Source: MADRE3 sp963718195 (lineage in GTDB: Bacteria > Desulfobacterota > Desulfobulbia > Desulfobulbales > Desulfocapsaceae). From it: DNA of 64,000 nt. Positions 46,230 to 55,955 of this stretch are shown here, in pieces; position 1 is the first letter of the stretch, and the number at the start of each line of letters is the position of its first letter. The notes beneath the pieces were generated by a model. That model was not told the DNA's origin. It was given only the letters and a program-made list of their open reading frames with translations, and searched no databases. Location of the stretch: NCBI GenBank assembly GCA_963718195.1, contig CAVQYQ010000006.1:248001-312000 (forward strand), given 5' to 3'. The position numbers and the translations under genes are program-made.

Positions 46230-47430
46230 GTCGTAATATCCTCCTTCTGGCATTTGCCCTGATGACAAAATAGTCGAAAAGGGGTGCGAAAACATTAGCC
46301 ATCAGTATGGCAAGCATAACCCCCTCGGGATAAGCAGGATTTGCCACTCTGATCAAAATCGTCAGGAAACCGATCAAGATGCCGTATAACCATTGACCGG
46401 TGAAGGTCTGTGCGGCGGATATCGGATCTGTTGCCATGAAGACAAGACCAAAGGCAAACCCTCCCAAGACTAAATGGTAATGTACGGGTACTGAGTAAAG
46501 TGCACTTGGGGGGTCGGGGATGAGCTGAAAACAAAAAACGGTAATCACCGCCCCAATCAGCATTGACAGCATGATTCTCCAGGAGGCGACGCCAGTGATC
46601 AACAGCAGGGCCGCTCCAAGCAGACAGGCAAGTGTCGAGGTTTCTCCCATTGAGCCTGGGATGGTTCCAATGAATGCTTGAAACCACGTTATGTCAAGAC
46701 TCTCCAGTGGATTACCGGTTGCAGCTGTGGCCAGTGCTCCCAGGGGGGTGGCACTGCTTATGCCATCTACAGCTGTCCAGACCGTATCTCCTGTCATTTG
46801 AGCAGGATAGGCAAAATATATGAAGGCACGGCAGGAAAGGGCCGGGTTCATGAAGTTTTTGCCGACCCCACCGAAAACCTCTTTGGCAAAAACAACCCCG
46901 AAACTCGTCCCGATTGCGACCTGCCAGAGAGGAATGGTCGGTGGCAGTGTCAACGGCAGGAGAAGACTTGTTACCAGGAATGCTTCTGAAAATTCGTGGC
47001 CACGGATCAGGTTGAAGATCAACTCCCAGACTGAACCGACCAATACAACGACAATATAGACGGGAAGGAAATAAAGAGACCCGTGGATGATGTTTGACAG
47101 AAACGAACCTGGGTCGGCACCGACACTCAGCATCACCGCCCCTCGCCATCCAGCGGGCAGAGAGCCGGCTGCAGCAGCAAGCGCGCTGTTTGCCTGGTAG
47201 CCGGTATTCCACAGGGCCATAATGGTGCAGGGGATCAGGGCAATGATCACGGTTATCATAATCCGTTTCAGATCAATTGCGTCCCTAATATGTGGTGCCG
47301 CCTGGGTTGATTTTGTGGTTGAAAAAAGAAAAGAATCAGTCGCTTCGTAAAGGGGGTATAATCGTTCAAAGCGGCCACCTTTTTCAAACAGCGGTTGGAG
47401 ATCGATAAATAGTTTGTTGAGAAATTTCAT
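46222..47430 (-). CDS. nqrB: Na+-NQR subunit B
   Basis: The 402-residue protein has about ten membrane helices and the FMN attachment site DGISSATPLG (threonine of the S-x-A-T motif) near residue 225. NqrB houses riboflavin and the second covalent FMN and is the main Na+-path subunit. It overlaps nqrC by 8 nt. Confidence 0.95.
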   Translation of the reverse strand: MKFLNKLFIDLQPLFEKGGRFERLYPLYEATDSFLFSTTKSTQAAPHIRDAIDLKRIMITVIIALIPCTIMALWNTGYQANSALAAAAGSLPAGWRGAVMLSVGADPGSFLSNIIHGSLYFLPVYIVVVLVGSVWELIFNLIRGHEFSEAFLVTSLLLPLTLPPTIPLWQVAIGTSFGVVFAKEVFGGVGKNFMNPALSCRAFIYFAYPAQMTGDTVWTAVDGISSATPLGALATAATGNPLESLDITWFQAFIGTIPGSMGETSTLACLLGAALLLITGVASWRIMLSMLIGAVITVFCFQLIPDPPSALYSVPVHYHLVLGGFAFGLVFMATDPISAAQTFTGQWLYGILIGFLTILIRVANPAYPEGVMLAILMANVFAPLFDYFVIRANARRRILRHG

Positions 47431-47448
47431 AGCCTGGATAAATAAGGG

Positions 47449-48795
47449 TTACCCTTCATTTTCGATTGTTGTGAGTGTCTGACGCAACATCGGGCCAAAA
47501 TTATTCTTGCCGGGACACACGTAAGAGCAGAGAGCCAGATCTTCTTCTATCATTTCGAGGCAACCCAGTTCCTTGGCTTTGTCAGTATTGCCGGAGGCCA
47601 GGCTTTTTAAGAGATAGGTGGGGACTGTGTCGATGGGCATCACTTTTTCGTATGATCCGAGTGGAAAAATTGCCCGGTCTCCTCCCCACACAGCGGTATC
47701 AAGATTAAAGGAATCCGGTTTGGTAAATGCAGAAAGAAAAGCCTTTGTCACTGAAAATCGTTCTTTACCCGGTCGCAGCCAGCCGAAAAACTGTCGGCCG
47801 GTTCCTTCAGGAAGACAGGTGATTTGCTGATGATAGCGGCCAAGAAAGCCGTGGTTGTCGGTGGCTTGCCGACCTTCAAGGACAGAGCCGGACAGCAGTC
47901 TCACCTCGTCTCCGGTTGTCTCTGCCTGGCAGAGCTCCAAAATTGATGCTCCCACTCGGGTTCTGATATGCCGGGGCTCGACGGCAGCAGGACCGCCAAT
48001 GGAAATGATGCGATCATTGTCCAGCTGTCCGGTTTTAAGAAGAGCTCCACAACTTATCACATCCTGTGCCCCGATATGCCAGACATATTTGTTCTCATGC
48101 ACCGGGTCAAGAAAATGAATGTGGGTCGACGGCAGCCCGGCTGGATGGGGGCCTGAAAATGCAACCCGTTCGACTCCGTCAATATCCTCGGTGATGGCCT
48201 TCTGATCTTCGGCAAGACAGAGATAGATGGGGCTGCTGATGCACTTTTTCAGAAATTTAAGCCCTGTCAGGAACAAATCCTTTTTCAATTCGATGATTCC
48301 CTCCATATCTGGAGCCAGCGGAGAGGTGTCAATCGCGGTCACAAAAACAGATGCCGGCTGGGAATCTATCGCCGGGATTTTGCCGTAGGGTCTGGTCCGA
48401 AGTGCGCACCAGAGTCCTGAATCAATGAGAAGTTTACGAAGCTCCTCAGCAGAGAACCCATCGACATCACTCTCCGGTTCACAGAAGGTAACGGGCTCAC
48501 CATCTTCAAGGCGAATGACCAGCGATTCAAATTTACGCTTTTCCCCACGATTTACGGCGATGACCTCACCGGTGCCGGGTGAGGTAAAGATCACACCTTC
48601 ATTTTTCTTGTCGGTGAAAAGTGGTTGTCCACACTGCACGCGATCTCCAACCTGGACGAGCATGGTGGGCTTCATGTTGGGATAGTCGTCACCAACGAGT
48701 GCGACATGGCTCAGTGGCTTGCTGCTTGTCACGGTGTGCACCGGTTTACCACTGAGCGGGATATCTAAACCTTTTGAAATAGTAATGTGATTCAT
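47449..48795 (-). CDS. nqrA: Na+-NQR subunit A
   Basis: The 448-residue soluble subunit has the NqrA N-terminus (ISKGLDIPLSGKP), the Rnf/Nqr barrel region (GDRVQCGQPLF, SPGTGEVIAVNRGEKR) and a C-terminus with CSYVCPGKNNFGPMLR. It starts one base after the apbE stop and is the first structural gene of the complex. Confidence 0.95.
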   Translation of the reverse strand: MNHITISKGLDIPLSGKPVHTVTSSKPLSHVALVGDDYPNMKPTMLVQVGDRVQCGQPLFTDKKNEGVIFTSPGTGEVIAVNRGEKRKFESLVIRLEDGEPVTFCEPESDVDGFSAEELRKLLIDSGLWCALRTRPYGKIPAIDSQPASVFVTAIDTSPLAPDMEGIIELKKDLFLTGLKFLKKCISSPIYLCLAEDQKAITEDIDGVERVAFSGPHPAGLPSTHIHFLDPVHENKYVWHIGAQDVISCGALLKTGQLDNDRIISIGGPAAVEPRHIRTRVGASILELCQAETTGDEVRLLSGSVLEGRQATDNHGFLGRYHQQITCLPEGTGRQFFGWLRPGKERFSVTKAFLSAFTKPDSFNLDTAVWGGDRAIFPLGSYEKVMPIDTVPTYLLKSLASGNTDKAKELGCLEMIEEDLALCSYVCPGKNNFGPMLRQTLTTIENEG

Positions 48796-49833
48796 CTAGC
48801 TGAAAAATCCTGTTGTCTTGAATTTATTGAGCTCTTTATCAAAGAAATAACCTTCACATTCGGGTATTGTTTCAACCAGTTCGACTGCGGCGCGGGGGCC
48901 GAGCACCATCGTGGCTGTGGCAAGTCCGTCTGCCTGGGCAACGGTTGGGGCGATGATGGAGCTGCTTGCTGTATCAACCGGAGAAAACCCGGTGAACGGG
49001 CTCAGTATGTGATGCGTTTTTTTATCGTCGGTAAAATATTGCAGATAATCTCCGGAGGTGGCGATCGCCCTGTTGCTCAGGCTGATCGTATCCATCTTTT
49101 TTAAATCATCACTGCGAGGGTTTCTAATTCCTATTTTCCAGGGATTGCCATCCTGCCTGGTGCCAATGGTCATAAGGTCTCCACCGGCCTCCACGTAGGC
49201 ATTTGGAAAACCAGCATCCACAAGAACATCAATGCCGCGATCTACAATGTAGCCTTTGGCAATACCGTCGAGTGTTGCCTGGGTACCCGGCACGGCATAC
49301 CTGATTGTGCTGTCCGCTTCAATTACGATGTGGTTGAAGTTGACCCGCTGCAACAGTTCGTCTATTTCTGACTGAGGGGGCAATATTCCCGATTCTTTTA
49401 CTTGCTTGTAGCGCCCGAGCAGCGGATAGATCGTCGGATCAAAGGCCCCACCGGTCTGCTCACTGAGTTCGTGCGACATGGTGAACACTTCAATGAGTTC
49501 TCGGGGAGCGTCCGCCAGTATACCGTCACGGTTTAATCGTGAAATGGGACTGTCCGGAACGTAGGTGCTCATCATGTCTGATAATTCTGCCATTCGTGAT
49601 ATACAGTCAGAAATCGCCGTTTGAGCACGCTGTTCATCTTCGCAGCAGACACTTATATGGACAATCGTGCCCATCAGCATTTGGGTTCGCTTGGCCACCT
49701 TCATGGAGCCTTGCGGCATAAAACCGTAATAATATGCGGCTCCGAGACCGGCGGCAACCGCGCATATCTGCAGGAGTTTTCTTCTGCTGAAGCCTGGAGT
49801 ATGTATGGAGCTGTTATTTTGTGAGGTCGCCAT
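48796..49833 (-). CDS. apbE: FAD:protein FMN transferase
   Basis: The 345-residue protein has an exported N-terminus with twin arginines (SRRKLLQICAVAAGLGAA) and the ApbE domain (LMGTIVHISV, TGGAFDPTIYPLLG, TLDGIAKGYIVDRGID, YVEAGGDLMTIG, ATSGDYLQYF, near-C-terminal ADGLATATMVLG). It attaches FMN through phosphoester bonds to NqrB and NqrC threonines, which explains its place at the head of the nqr operon. ATG at 49833 is preferred over a TTG at 49851; neither has a strong ribosome-binding site. Confidence 0.92.
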   Translation of the reverse strand: MATSQNNSSIHTPGFSRRKLLQICAVAAGLGAAYYYGFMPQGSMKVAKRTQMLMGTIVHISVCCEDEQRAQTAISDCISRMAELSDMMSTYVPDSPISRLNRDGILADAPRELIEVFTMSHELSEQTGGAFDPTIYPLLGRYKQVKESGILPPQSEIDELLQRVNFNHIVIEADSTIRYAVPGTQATLDGIAKGYIVDRGIDVLVDAGFPNAYVEAGGDLMTIGTRQDGNPWKIGIRNPRSDDLKKMDTISLSNRAIATSGDYLQYFTDDKKTHHILSPFTGFSPVDTASSSIIAPTVAQADGLATATMVLGPRAAVELVETIPECEGYFFDKELNKFKTTGFFS

Positions 49834-49949
49834 CAATTGTGACAGGATCAATTAAATTGTGCGCTCGAGCTTTACATTGCTCTTATCTACGCTTATTCGT
49901 TGAATAATCTGATCTAATAGAATCAAACAATGAGAACTATAACCACAAA

Positions 49950-50144
49950 GTGCTGGTCGAGCAAAGTAAAGATTATCTTTTCTTGGATGATGAAACATGC
50001 ACCCTTCTCGTGCTGTATGACGAGACGGCAGAAATTTTCTTGACAATTTCCGGAGATCATAGCGTTGTAGAGAACGATAGAGTTCACGTTCATCAGGTCA
50101 AGTTCATCGGGCAGGTTTCATCGTTAATTGTGAGCAATGAATGA
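49950..50144 (+). CDS. possible small protein upstream of the HerA-like gene
   Basis: An open frame of about 64 codons from GTG 49950 ends 8 nt before the next ATG. The composition is protein-like (DDETCTLLVLYDETAEIFLTIS fragments of alternating acidic and hydrophobic residues), but no ribosome-binding site or homology supports it. The start is uncertain. Confidence 0.3.
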   Translation: MLVEQSKDYLFLDDETCTLLVLYDETAEIFLTISGDHSVVENDRVHVHQVKFIGQVSSLIVSNE

Positions 50145-50152
50145 GGTGAGTA

Positions 50153-52546
50153 ATGGAAGAGAACAGTCAATATGAAAAACTTGGGTTGCTGTATCTAGGC
50201 AGGGAACTTGCTATTTCTGATCAGCAGACGTCCCCGCTGCCACTGCTGTTCAAGAGCAAGAACCTTACAACCCATGGGGTTATTATCGGGATGACCGGCA
50301 GCGGTAAGACGGGGCTCGGTATTGGGGTTATAGAGGAGGCGATCATGGATGATATCCCCTCCATTATCATCGACCCGAAAGGTGACATGGCCAATCTGCT
50401 GCTCACTTTTCCCGAGTTAAGGCCTGAGGACTTTGCCCCTTGGGTTGACCCGGCTGAAGCGTCCAGAAAGGGTATGTCAGTAGATCAGTTTGCCCAGAAA
50501 ACGGCAGAGTCATGGAGGAGCGGTCTTCTCTCCTGGGGACAGGGTGAACAGCGAATAGGGACGCTGGCCGAGAAAGCCAACGCAACCGTCTATACACCGG
50601 GAAGCAGCAGCGGGGTTCCGGTATCTATTCTTGCCGGATTCAGTGCTCCGGCCCCAGATGTTCTTGCAGACCAGGACACGCTTAATTCTCTGGTCGGTTC
50701 AACAACGACCAGCCTGCTTTCCCTTGTGGATGTCAGTGGGGATCCGCTGACCAGTCGGGAGCATATCCTGGTTTCCTCAATTTTGCTCTATTACTGGAGA
50801 AAAGGCGAAGATCTTTCGCTTGAATCATTAATCGGGGCTATCGTCAATCCACCGTTTGAGAAGGTGGGAGTCTTTGGGCTGTCTCACTTTTTCCCACAGG
50901 CAGAGCGCATGAAGCTTGCCATGTTGCTCAACAATGTCATTGCCAGTCCCTCTTTTTCTGCCTGGATGACCGGAGAACCGTTAGATATTCAGCGTATGCT
51001 TTATGGGGAAGACGGTAGGCCGCGGACATCGATTTTTTCTATTGCCCATCTCGGAGAATCCGAACGGATGTTTTTTGTAACCTTGCTGCTCAATGCGATG
51101 ATTGGCTGGATGCGTCGTCAGCAGGGAACATCTTCATTAAAAGCGCTTCTTTATATGGATGAAATTTTTGGTTATTTTCCTCCAAGCAAGAATCCGCCGT
51201 CAAAAAAACCGATGCTGCTGCTGCTCAAACAGGCGCGGGCCTTTGGGGTCGGCGTTGTGCTCTCCACCCAAAATCCGGTCGACCTCGATTATAAAGGGCT
51301 CTCCAATATCGGAACATGGTTTGTCGGACGGTTGCAGACGGCTCAAGACCAGAACCGTGTTCTTGACGGTATCGTCGGAGCCAGTGATGGGTTGCTGGAC
51401 AAATCGACAGTAAAGCGACTGCTTTCAGACATGAAGGGCAGGCAGTTTCTGCTGACCTCGGCACACCTCGATGAACCGCTGATGTTCGAGACCCGCTGGG
51501 TTATGTCATACCTCAAAGGGCCTATCAGTCTGCTGGAGATTGGCAAACTGATGGCAGGACATCAGATCACTGATCCAGGTGCGGCCAGTCATGAAGCAGT
51601 CGGAAAAACAAGAGACGGCAGCCTGGGAGAACGACCTGTACTTATCAGTGAAACCATAGAACAGCGTTATTTTATCCCGCCATTGCTTACCGAGGAAATG
51701 ATCTTTGAACCCTGGCTGGCAGGATCTGCTACTGTTCGATTCTATAACAGCAGCAGAAACATCGACGAGTTGAAACAGTGCGACCTGAGACTCTATCTTG
51801 ATGGATCTTTCAAAGATGCTCAGTGGAGGGAGGCAGAACCGTTGGGTCTCGACCTCGACGGCTGTCATGATACTGCACCGGATCAAAGCTCCTTCCACGA
51901 ACTTCCGGAGATTTTCTCCTCAATTAAAAACCTCCGCTCATTTGAAAAGGAATTTGCTGATTTTTTATACCAGACTGAACGCCTCGAGCTTTTACGGGCA
52001 CCGGCCATCAAGCTTGAATCACGACCGGGAGAATCGGAAGTGGATTTTATGGTACGGATCTCAGATAATATGCGGGAAAAGAAAGAAATCGCCGCTGAAA
52101 AACTGCTCGCGAAGTTCAATACCAGGCGTCAGCGGCTTGAGAAAATGCATGTCAGTGCCCTGGGAAAAATAGAAAAGGAGAAGGGTGATGTTACCTCAAA
52201 AACAACCGACACGCTGTTGTCTATTGGTACAGCGGTGCTCGGTGCCTTTTTCGGGCGCAAGGCGCTCTCCTCCACAACGGTCACCAGGACTGCAAGCGGT
52301 ATTCGAAAAGCGGGGCAGGTGGCCAAGGAAAAAGGTGATGTACAGCGCGCTGAGGCAGCACTCTCAGAAATCGAGGAGCAAATCCAGCAGCTCAACGATG
52401 AGCAGGCGACGGCTCTTGAAAAACTGGTGAACGAGCACGACCCGACCCTGGTGGAAACAGAGACCTTTGCTATTAAACCACGTCGAAGTGATATATTTGA
52501 TCTTTACCTCTGTCTGCTGTGGGAGATGATTCCGCCTCGTCGCTAA
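50153..52546 (+). CDS. HerA/VirB4-like ATPase (DUF853 type)
   Basis: The 797-residue protein has Walker A GMTGSGKTG near residue 47, IIIDPKGDMANLL, a Walker B ALLYMDEIFGYFP near residue 336, and STQNPVDLDYKGLSNIGTW typical of DUF87/DUF853 HerA-like ATPases. The C-terminal third is helical, with coiled coils around 640-680 and 710-760 and a small Gly/Ala-rich segment (GTAVLGAFFGRKAL). Family members are hexameric DNA translocases or uncharacterised motor ATPases; no nuclease (NurA) gene is adjacent. GAGGTGA lies 3 nt before the ATG. Confidence 0.82.
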   Translation: MEENSQYEKLGLLYLGRELAISDQQTSPLPLLFKSKNLTTHGVIIGMTGSGKTGLGIGVIEEAIMDDIPSIIIDPKGDMANLLLTFPELRPEDFAPWVDPAEASRKGMSVDQFAQKTAESWRSGLLSWGQGEQRIGTLAEKANATVYTPGSSSGVPVSILAGFSAPAPDVLADQDTLNSLVGSTTTSLLSLVDVSGDPLTSREHILVSSILLYYWRKGEDLSLESLIGAIVNPPFEKVGVFGLSHFFPQAERMKLAMLLNNVIASPSFSAWMTGEPLDIQRMLYGEDGRPRTSIFSIAHLGESERMFFVTLLLNAMIGWMRRQQGTSSLKALLYMDEIFGYFPPSKNPPSKKPMLLLLKQARAFGVGVVLSTQNPVDLDYKGLSNIGTWFVGRLQTAQDQNRVLDGIVGASDGLLDKSTVKRLLSDMKGRQFLLTSAHLDEPLMFETRWVMSYLKGPISLLEIGKLMAGHQITDPGAASHEAVGKTRDGSLGERPVLISETIEQRYFIPPLLTEEMIFEPWLAGSATVRFYNSSRNIDELKQCDLRLYLDGSFKDAQWREAEPLGLDLDGCHDTAPDQSSFHELPEIFSSIKNLRSFEKEFADFLYQTERLELLRAPAIKLESRPGESEVDFMVRISDNMREKKEIAAEKLLAKFNTRRQRLEKMHVSALGKIEKEKGDVTSKTTDTLLSIGTAVLGAFFGRKALSSTTVTRTASGIRKAGQVAKEKGDVQRAEAALSEIEEQIQQLNDEQATALEKLVNEHDPTLVETETFAIKPRRSDIFDLYLCLLWEMIPPRR

Positions 52547-52684
52547 CCATTTCGGGGCCGATGAATTGATTGGTCGGAAGGGATTCAGCTGGTACTGTTT
52601 TCAGGGTCAATAATTTTTCAAAGTCGAGAGCAGATAATGCATTGCGAGCTTTATAATAATGATTTTTAATGTTATAAACAAGAA

Positions 52685-53593
52685 ATGACTGTGACCGGAA
52701 AGATATTTGCGATAAAGCGATTTTCCCTGCATGACGGGCCGCATCTCAGGACAACTGTCTTTTTCAAGGGGTGCCCGCTTCACTGCCATTGGTGTCATAA
52801 CCCAGAAGGCATATCAAGGAGGTTGCAGACGGTTTCGTCAGTAGAAAAGTGTATTGGCTGCGGTGAGTGCATCCTCCATTGTCCACGCCAGGCATTGTCC
52901 ATGGGAGACAGGGGGGTTGAGCGTTCTGCAGGAATGTGCGATAGCTGCGGCGAATGTGTTCAGCGATGTCCGGCCCTGGTCCATGAGCGGACTGGCTGGG
53001 AGGCGACGGTTGATGAGGTTATGGAAGAGATCAGGAAAGATATGCCGTTTTATGACCAGTCAGGAGGCGGTGTTACCTTCTCGGGCGGTGAACCTTTCGA
53101 CCAGCCTGATTTTCTGATGGCACTGCTTGCAGCATGCAGGGATTTGTCTATTCATCGAGCCGTGGATACTTCGGCATATGTTTCCAGGGCAGATTTACTC
53201 GCAGCCGTCGAGCTCACCGATTTGATGCTCTGTGATATAAAACACATGGATAGTGTCAAGCATAAAGAATATACCGGTGTTGGTAACGAGAGTATTCTTG
53301 AAAATATTCGCTTGCTCGCTCAAGCCGATTGCGAGGTGAGGATACGTATTCCTCTTATTCCAGGAATCAATGATTCCCCGGAAAATATTAGCGCAACGAT
53401 AGATTTTATCAAACAACTGGATAATGTCAGTTCTGTGGACGTTCTCCCGTATCATCAGGCGGCCAGGGCAAAATACAGCAAACTTGGCACTGATTACCCC
53501 GGAAGCACAATTCCTGAGCTGGGTAACAGTGCATTGGAGCAGACGGTAAAACTGCTCAATCGGCGTGGTCTTGAAGCAGTAGTCGGAGGTTGA
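52685..53593 (+). CDS. glycyl-radical enzyme activating protein (radical SAM)
   Basis: The 302-residue radical SAM protein has the cluster motif CPLHCHWC (CxxxCxxC) at about residue 29, followed by two inserted ferredoxin clusters (CIGCGECILHCP; CDSCGECVQRCP), GGGVTFSGGEP and the late RIPLIPGIND strand. The two extra clusters mark activases of the PFL2/dehydratase/decarboxylase class. It ends one base before the glycyl-radical enzyme gene it should activate. Confidence 0.9.
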   Translation: MTVTGKIFAIKRFSLHDGPHLRTTVFFKGCPLHCHWCHNPEGISRRLQTVSSVEKCIGCGECILHCPRQALSMGDRGVERSAGMCDSCGECVQRCPALVHERTGWEATVDEVMEEIRKDMPFYDQSGGGVTFSGGEPFDQPDFLMALLAACRDLSIHRAVDTSAYVSRADLLAAVELTDLMLCDIKHMDSVKHKEYTGVGNESILENIRLLAQADCEVRIRIPLIPGINDSPENISATIDFIKQLDNVSSVDVLPYHQAARAKYSKLGTDYPGSTIPELGNSALEQTVKLLNRRGLEAVVGG

Positions 53594-53594
53594 T

Positions 53595-55955
53595 ATGAAC
53601 AGCAGGATAAAACGGCTGAGACAGCAAAGCTTTTCTACAAAACCGGGAATTTCGGTTGAGCGGGCACTTCTTGAAACCCGGTTTTACCAAGAGAATTATG
53701 GGAAACATTCCATTCCCGTTCTCAGGGCTTTGTTTTTTAAATATTTATGTGAAAAGAAAACAATATATATCGGTGATGATGAATTGATCGTTGGCGAGCG
53801 CGGTCCCGCACCTCGAATCGTTCCTACCTTTCCGGAGCTGACCTGCCATTCTGCTGAAGACCTGAGAATACTGAACAGTCGTTCGATGGCACAATACCGG
53901 GTAGCTGAAGAAGATATCAAAAAATATGAGGATATCGTTATTCCTTACTGGCAGGGCCGTTCAATGCGGGAGCGGATATTCGGGCAGGTTCCGCAGGAAT
54001 GGAAAGACGCCTATGAATCCGGTCTTTTTACAGAGTTCATGGAGCAGCGTGCCCCCGGGCATACCGCTCTTGACGGCAGCATTTATCGTTGCGGTATGGA
54101 TGAATACAAAGAAAGAATTGCTGCGAGCATCAGCGCTTTGGATTACCAGAATGACCCGGAGGCCGCGGATCGGTTCGAGCAGCTGACCGCAATGTCCATC
54201 AGTTGTGATGCGGTGATTATTTTCGCCCGGCGTCATGCCGAGCTGGCTGCAGAAATGGCAGCAATGATCACCGATGATACCCGGAAAGAGGAACTTTTAA
54301 CGATCGCCGAAATCTGTCGCAGAATACCGGCCCAGGCACCTCAGACCTTCCACGAAGCGCTGCAGATGTATTGGTTTGTTCATTTGGGTACCATTACCGA
54401 ACTGAATGGCTGGGATGCTATGACACCGGGGCATATTGACCAGCATCTCAAACCGTTTTATGACCGGGAAATCGGGGATGGAAGTCTGAACAGGGCATCG
54501 GCTAAAGAGCTGCTTGCCTGTCTCTGGATAAAAGTTAATAACCATCCGGCACCTCCCAAGGTAGGCGTTACCGCTAAGGAATCGGGAACATACAACGACT
54601 TTACTCAGATAAACCTTGGAGGCGTTGACAGCAGTGGCGGTGATGCCTCCAACGAGGTTTCCTATATTGCCCTGGAAGTCTCAGATGAACTTCATCTCCT
54701 GCAGCCGCAGCCAAGTGTCCACATCAGCAGTAAGACCCCTGATCGTTTCTTAAAAGCCGCCATGACTGTTATCAGAAATGGCTATGGTTATCCGTCTGTT
54801 TTTAACTCAGATGCGGTTGTCACAGAACAGATCAGGGTCGGAAAATCTGTAGAAGATGCCCGTGAGGGGGGGACAAGCGGCTGTATTGAAACCGGAGCTT
54901 TCGGCAAGGAGGCATATATCCTGACCGGTTACCTGAATGTCCCTAAAATACTTGAAATTACACTGAATAATGGTGTCGACCCGTTGACGGGAAAAAAAGT
55001 TGGTATCGAAACCGGAGATCCAGAATCCTTTCATACCTTCGATCAATTGTATGAGGCATTTTCTCGGCAGCTGCGTTATGTGGTTGATTTGAAAATTAAG
55101 GTCAATAACTATATTGAGCGAATGTACGCCAAGTATTCGCCAGCACCATTTTTGTCTGTTGTAATTCAGGACTGTATTGACAAAGGTCGTGATTATTATG
55201 ACGCGGGTCCACGGTACAATACCAACTATATTCAATGCTGCGGTATCGGGACGATCACTGACAGTATTTCTGCGATTAAAACCCATGTGTATGACGAAAA
55301 GACCCTCAGCTGGGAACAGTTGCTGGCAGCTCTTGCCAATAATTTTAAAAATGATGAAGCCCTGCGCTTGAAGCTCTGGAATAAAACACCGTTTTTCGGC
55401 AACGACGATGATCGGGCTGATGCCCTTATGATGCGGGTTTATGAGAGCCTGTATGGGGCGATTGATGGTCGGCCAAACACCAAGGGTACCGTATATCATC
55501 TCAATATGCTTTCCACCACCTGCCATGTTTATTTCGGTAAAATGCTCGGTGCCACGCCAAATGGACGGTTTGCGTATCTACCGCAGTCCGATGGGACATC
55601 GCCATCGCATGGAGCAGATCGCAGTGGTCCAACTGCTGTTGTTAAATCCCTGAGCAAAATGGACCAGATCAAGTCGGGAGGCACACTGCTCAACCAGCGC
55701 TTTTTACCAAGTGTGCTTGCTTCAGAAAGTGATCTTGACAAGCTGGGAGCGTTGATCCGGACCTATTTTAATTTAGGTGGGCATCATATCCAGTTCAATA
55801 TTGTGGATACCGAAACACTTCGAAAGGCACAGGATGCGCCGGATGAATATCGCAATCTGCTTGTCCGGGTGGCAGGCTACAGCGATTATTTTGTGGATCT
55901 TGACAGGGAACACCAGGAAGAGATTATCAGCAGGACCCAGCAGCAGTTCAGCTGA
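53595..55955 (+). CDS. glycyl-radical enzyme, hydroxyproline-dehydratase-like
   Basis: The 786-residue protein has the catalytic GTSGCIETG with Cys430 and Glu432 and the glycyl-radical motif RVAGYSDYF with Gly761. The CxE triad places it among dehydratases, C-N lyases and decarboxylases, not formate acetyltransferases. The stretch GAFGKEAYILTGYLN and the Cys-to-Gly spacing of 331 agree with trans-4-hydroxy-L-proline dehydratase as I recall it (Cys434/Gly765), but no pyrroline-5-carboxylate reductase gene is adjacent. GGAGG lies 5 nt before the ATG. Substrate assignment is inference. Confidence 0.8.
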   Translation: MNSRIKRLRQQSFSTKPGISVERALLETRFYQENYGKHSIPVLRALFFKYLCEKKTIYIGDDELIVGERGPAPRIVPTFPELTCHSAEDLRILNSRSMAQYRVAEEDIKKYEDIVIPYWQGRSMRERIFGQVPQEWKDAYESGLFTEFMEQRAPGHTALDGSIYRCGMDEYKERIAASISALDYQNDPEAADRFEQLTAMSISCDAVIIFARRHAELAAEMAAMITDDTRKEELLTIAEICRRIPAQAPQTFHEALQMYWFVHLGTITELNGWDAMTPGHIDQHLKPFYDREIGDGSLNRASAKELLACLWIKVNNHPAPPKVGVTAKESGTYNDFTQINLGGVDSSGGDASNEVSYIALEVSDELHLLQPQPSVHISSKTPDRFLKAAMTVIRNGYGYPSVFNSDAVVTEQIRVGKSVEDAREGGTSGCIETGAFGKEAYILTGYLNVPKILEITLNNGVDPLTGKKVGIETGDPESFHTFDQLYEAFSRQLRYVVDLKIKVNNYIERMYAKYSPAPFLSVVIQDCIDKGRDYYDAGPRYNTNYIQCCGIGTITDSISAIKTHVYDEKTLSWEQLLAALANNFKNDEALRLKLWNKTPFFGNDDDRADALMMRVYESLYGAIDGRPNTKGTVYHLNMLSTTCHVYFGKMLGATPNGRFAYLPQSDGTSPSHGADRSGPTAVVKSLSKMDQIKSGGTLLNQRFLPSVLASESDLDKLGALIRTYFNLGGHHIQFNIVDTETLRKAQDAPDEYRNLLVRVAGYSDYFVDLDREHQEEIISRTQQQFS

